A stretch of 26,062 bases of DNA from Lachnoclostridium sp. UBA2905. GTDB taxonomy: Bacteria; Bacillota; Clostridia; Lachnospirales; Lachnospiraceae. The stretch covers positions 185-26,246 of the forward strand of contig DEDL01000009.1 of assembly GCA_002349525.1 (NCBI GenBank). Direction: 5' to 3'. The notes beneath the pieces are model-generated. The model searched no databases. It saw nothing but the letters and a program-made list of their open reading frames with translations, and was not told the DNA's origin. Positions 23,817-26,062 of the stretch are shown piece by piece; the first letter of the stretch is position 1, and every line of letters begins with the position of its first letter. A program made the position numbers and the translations under genes.

Positions 23817-24774
23817 ATAAGACTTCTCCTTTTTCATCAAATACCTTTAATGCATTGTGATTTTTTTCAATGGTAATGTATCTTTTAAATAAGCCCGAAG
23901 CATATAATTCATTTTCATAAAGCCTTTCACTAACAGCTTGTACCCCGGATAATGGATTATTTTTTATATCCTCAAGGCCTTCCCCATGTATTGTGGCAAG
24001 AATTCCACATCCGCTTAATGAAGCAAGTCTAAGCTTTTCAAGATCATTTTTTGAGCCAATCTCATCAACGGCAATTACCTCCGGTGACATTGTTCTGATA
24101 AGTCTTGTAATCCCCTCTGTCTTCGGGCAGGCTTCATATATATCGGTTCTGATTCCAACATCATTTTGCGGGCATCCCCTGTAAGAAGCAGCTATCTCAG
24201 AGCGCTCATCCACAAGTCCAACATTAATCCTGTATACATCCGAAATGATTCTAATAATATCCCTTAAGAGGGTAGTCTTTCCCCCGCCTGGGGCAGATAC
24301 AATAAGTGTGTTATAAAATCTTTTCTTTTTTGTCACATTTTTTGCTTCTCTTGCGGCATTTTTATCATTTTCATCACCAGCAATCAAATATTGGCAAACA
24401 CATTTTCCGCAGCCTCTTATCTCCCTTGCAATTCTTATATTTATTCCTGATATACAGTTAATGGCTTTGATATGCTCATTTTCCACTGCTGTTTTTCCAC
24501 AAAAACCCACCCTGTGTCCACCCTGAACTGTTATATAGCCACTACGAAGCTCCTCCTCATAAGCATATGCCGAATGGCTGCACACAAGCTCATACACAAG
24601 ATTAATATCCTCTTTGGTAACCATATAATCTAAAATCTCCTCACCACCTGATCCCCGGAGAATTACCGGTCTTCCAAGACGGAGACGGATCTCTTCTATA
24701 TGCATATTCATACACATAACATTATGTATTTTTTCACGTAAGGGTATTGGAAGAATATTTTCAAAACCGGACAT
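23803..24774 (-). CDS. spoIIIAA: Stage III sporulation protein AA (ATPase)
   Basis: AAA-type ATPase related to secretion ATPases, thought to power the SpoIIIA-SpoIIQ channel from the mother-cell side. In 323 residues, Walker A is APGGGKTT (161-168) and Walker B VIAVDEIG (233-240). Between them is GLVDERSEIAASYRG, and downstream LATIHGEG. Several Cys residues near 118-127 (GCGKCVCQ) are notable. The frame opens at ATG 24813, but ATG 24774, five bases after AAAGGGG, is the better start and gives the family N-terminus. First gene of the operon; candidate sigma-E promoter upstream. Confidence 0.94.
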   Translation of the reverse strand: MSGFENILPIPLREKIHNVMCMNMHIEEIRLRLGRPVILRGSGGEEILDYMVTKEDINLVYELVCSHSAYAYEEELRSGYITVQGGHRVGFCGKTAVENEHIKAINCISGINIRIAREIRGCGKCVCQYLIAGDENDKNAAREAKNVTKKKRFYNTLIVSAPGGGKTTLLRDIIRIISDVYRINVGLVDERSEIAASYRGCPQNDVGIRTDIYEACPKTEGITRLIRTMSPEVIAVDEIGSKNDLEKLRLASLSGCGILATIHGEGLEDIKNNPLSGVQAVSERLYENELYASGLFKRYITIEKNHNALKVFDEKGEVLYAGL

Positions 24775-24834
24775 ATTATCCCCTTTCATATATTTTTTCT
24801 TATCCTTAAACATAGTGAGACTGTGAATTTCGAA

Positions 24835-24873
24835 CCACTGCTATGAGCCGGAGCGAGAGCGCGCCAGCAATGG
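24835..24873 (-). other. GC-rich hairpin island in the spoIIIAA leader
   Basis: CCACTGCT (24835-24842) and AGCAATGG (24866-24873) pair over 8 bp in minus-strand RNA with one G-U pair; on the plus strand the same position is a mismatch. The enclosed segment, with GAGCCGGAGCG and AGAGCGCGCC, is far richer in GC than the DNA around it. It might be a structured leader or a dispersed intergenic repeat. Confidence 0.5.
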
Positions 24874-24908
24874 CTTTGTATCCTTTGTACAACTATTAAC
24901 TATTCTTA

Positions 24909-24936
24909 AATATATGTTTCAGGATAATAATTATTA
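24909..24936 (-). promoter_or_regulatory. Sigma-E-like promoter for the spoIIIA operon
   Basis: The minus strand reads TAATAAT (24936-24930), 13 bases, then CATATATT (24916-24909). Compared with the Bacillus sigma-E boxes KMATATT and CATAYAHT, six of seven and eight of eight positions fit, though the spacer is one or two bases short. The spoIIIA operon is sigma-E controlled in Bacillus. The region is AT-rich, so chance matches are possible. Confidence 0.4.
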
Positions 24937-24937
24937 C

Positions 24938-24990
24938 TTCTATTTGTACAGCTTTTAGGTTATAATCACTCTTGTACTTATTTTTGGAGG
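24938..24990 (+). promoter_or_regulatory. Likely aroE promoter region and ribosome binding site
   Basis: A perfect -10, TATAAT, is at 24961-24966, but the -35 at the right distance (TTCTAT) is poor. GGAGG at 24986-24990 lies eight bases before the ATG and fixes the aroE start. The 225-base divergent region 24775-24998 thus serves both aroE and spoIIIA. Confidence 0.45.
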
Positions 24991-24998
24991 TTTGAAAT

Positions 24999-25778
24999 AT
25001 GAAATATGGTTTAATTGGTGAGAAACTTTCCCATAGTTATTCTAAAGTTATTCACGAAATGATTACCGGAACAGAATATGATATTATGCCAATTCCAAGA
25101 GATGAGCTGGATTCATTTATGAAAGCCAAGGCATTTGATGGAATTAATGTTACTATTCCATACAAACAGGATGTCATCCCTTATCTTGATGATATTGACG
25201 AGCATGCAAGGGCTATTGGTGCAGTTAATACTATTGTCAACTCCGGCGGAAGACTTGTTGGACATAACACAGATTTTAATGGTTTTCTCTATATGATAAA
25301 AAAACACAATATAGATGTTGCCGGCAGAAAGGTGCTTGTACTTGGAAGAGGTGGTGCCTCTAAGGCAATCATTGCTGTTCTTGAGTATCTCAATGCCGGA
25401 AGTATATACATCGTATATCACAAAGAAGCTGAGGGCTGCATCTCATATGAGGATGCCTTTAAGAATCATGACGATGCCAACCTTATCGTCAATACAACTC
25501 CTGTTGGTATGTTTCCAAATGTAGATGCCTCTCCTGTTGATCTGGCTCATTTTCCACAATGCAGTGCCGTACTTGATATTGTGTATAATCCTATTGAAAC
25601 AAAGCTTACAAAACAGGCAAAAGACCTTAATATGGCAGCAGAAACAGGGCTTGATATGTTAGTTGCCCAGGCCGTTTATGCTCAGGAGTTCTATCAGAAC
25701 AGAAAGTTATGTTCAAGCGACGAGGAATACCGCACGCTCATTGACGGTATTGTTGAAAAAATAATTCCAATGCTATAA
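24999..25778 (+). CDS. aroE: Shikimate dehydrogenase
   Basis: Reduces 3-dehydroshikimate to shikimate with a nicotinamide cofactor, in the route to aromatic amino acids. It has 259 residues. Shikimate-site residues are in place: Ser11 and Ser13 in LSHSYS, Lys56 in NVTIPYKQDV, Asn77 in GAVNTI and Asp92 in GHNTDFNGF. The Rossmann motif GRGGASKA (116-123) differs slightly from the usual GAGGA(A/S). The NADP-binding Asn-Arg-Thr motif expected after the next strand is absent; IVYHKEAEG stands there, so cofactor choice may be altered. The protein is slightly short for the family but complete, ending with NTTPVGM and DIVYNPIETKL in order. It is the only plus-strand gene in the window. Confidence 0.94.
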   Translation: MKYGLIGEKLSHSYSKVIHEMITGTEYDIMPIPRDELDSFMKAKAFDGINVTIPYKQDVIPYLDDIDEHARAIGAVNTIVNSGGRLVGHNTDFNGFLYMIKKHNIDVAGRKVLVLGRGGASKAIIAVLEYLNAGSIYIVYHKEAEGCISYEDAFKNHDDANLIVNTTPVGMFPNVDASPVDLAHFPQCSAVLDIVYNPIETKLTKQAKDLNMAAETGLDMLVAQAVYAQEFYQNRKLCSSDEEYRTLIDGIVEKIIPML

Positions 25779-25783
25779 TCAGA

Positions 25784-25806
25784 AATGTACATAGGAATGT
25801 ACATGG
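25784..25806. repeat. Short direct repeat after aroE
   Basis: AATGTACATAGG and AATGTACATGG lie side by side starting five bases after the aroE stop, and weaker echoes (AAATCTATACAG, AAATTAAGATGG) continue to about 25832. This is another stop-proximal repeat of roughly 12 bp. Confidence 0.6.
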
Positions 25807-25877
25807 AAATCTATACAGAAATTAAGATGGAATATTATACCTTTATCTGTGTCATATCACGGGAACGTATAACAATT

Positions 25878-25925
25878 AAGGAGCAAGGGAAGCCTTAAAG
25901 ACAAGGTTCCTTTGCTCCTTTTACT
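25878..25925 (+). terminator. Strong rho-independent terminator
   Basis: Arm 25878-25896 pairs with 25903-25920 over 18 bp, with one G-U pair and one bulged G, around a 6-base loop. On the plus strand TTTT(A)CTTTC follows, so it ends aroE transcription about 100 bases after the stop. On the minus strand the trailing sequence TTAATTG is a weaker U run, so it may also end the converging partial gene. Confidence 0.88.
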
Positions 25926-25971
25926 TTCATAATATTTTAGATAGTGTAAATATAGGATATATTACTATCAT

Positions 25972-26062
25972 TTACTTATTCAACTTTGATATGATCATCT
26001 GCTCAGCCACACGACCCGAGAAACCACCATTTGAAAGACTCCAACGGTTTGCTTCAAGAAGA
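25972..26062 (-). CDS. 3' end of an unidentified gene, cut by window edge
   Basis: One minus-strand frame is open from the window edge to TAA at 25974-25972, encoding 29 residues that include ANRWSLSNGGFSGRVAEQM and end in SKLNK. The composition looks like a real protein end, at least one of the other two frames stops at once, and a terminator-like hairpin follows. I cannot assign a family from so short a piece. Confidence 0.45.
   Translation of the reverse strand, partial: LLEANRWSLSNGGFSGRVAEQMIISKLNK

Noticed and set aside
24835..24873. GC-rich island as a tRNA fragment
   Set aside because: It has no cloverleaf, TPsiC arm or CCA-like end; only one stem can be drawn.

Overview
The window looks like the chromosome of a spore-forming, low-GC Firmicute of the Lachnospiraceae type (class Clostridia). 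The evidence is AT-rich DNA, strong GGAGG ribosome binding sites, several GTG and TTG starts, a complete spoIIIAA-AH operon, and the familiar clostridial run nusB-xseA-xseB-ispA-dxs-tlyA-nadK-argR. Every gene except aroE lies on the minus strand, so the minus strand is read from right to left.

Right part (about 26062 to 19685): the 3' end of an unidentified minus-strand gene, a strong terminator, and the plus-strand aroE (shikimate dehydrogenase). Divergent from aroE is the sporulation operon spoIIIAA-AB-AC-AD-AE-AF-AG-AH, which encodes the mother-cell half of the feeding channel between mother cell and forespore. Two gaps inside this operon are filled by short tandem repeats, with 13-bp and 35-bp units.

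Middle (19586 to 11569): an asp23/Gls24 gene with a clear sigma-A promoter, then a tightly packed, partly overlapping run. It holds nusB, both exonuclease VII subunits, ispA and dxs (isoprenoid precursors), tlyA (rRNA methyltransferase), nadK and argR. recN, which often follows argR, is not here; yebC takes its place.

Left part (11515 to 1): a large secreted CotH-type protein with a chitobiase-like N-terminus and BspA-like leucine-rich repeats; a sodium:solute symporter; then a three-gene module of a TetR regulator, a 956-residue lipoprotein with about 60 LxxGx heptads, and an MMPL/RND transporter. A candidate promoter between tetR and the lipoprotein gene is bracketed by 16-bp inverted repeats, and the ribosome binding site of the lipoprotein gene is one arm of a perfect 10-bp hairpin. 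After a terminator and a 19-bp tandem array come yqeG (HAD phosphatase) and the start of an Xaa-Pro peptidase gene that runs off the window.

The most unusual material is the TetR / heptad lipoprotein / MMPL module with its layered control region, and the recurring short tandem repeats in gaps between genes, several of which begin inside or next to the stop codon of the upstream gene.
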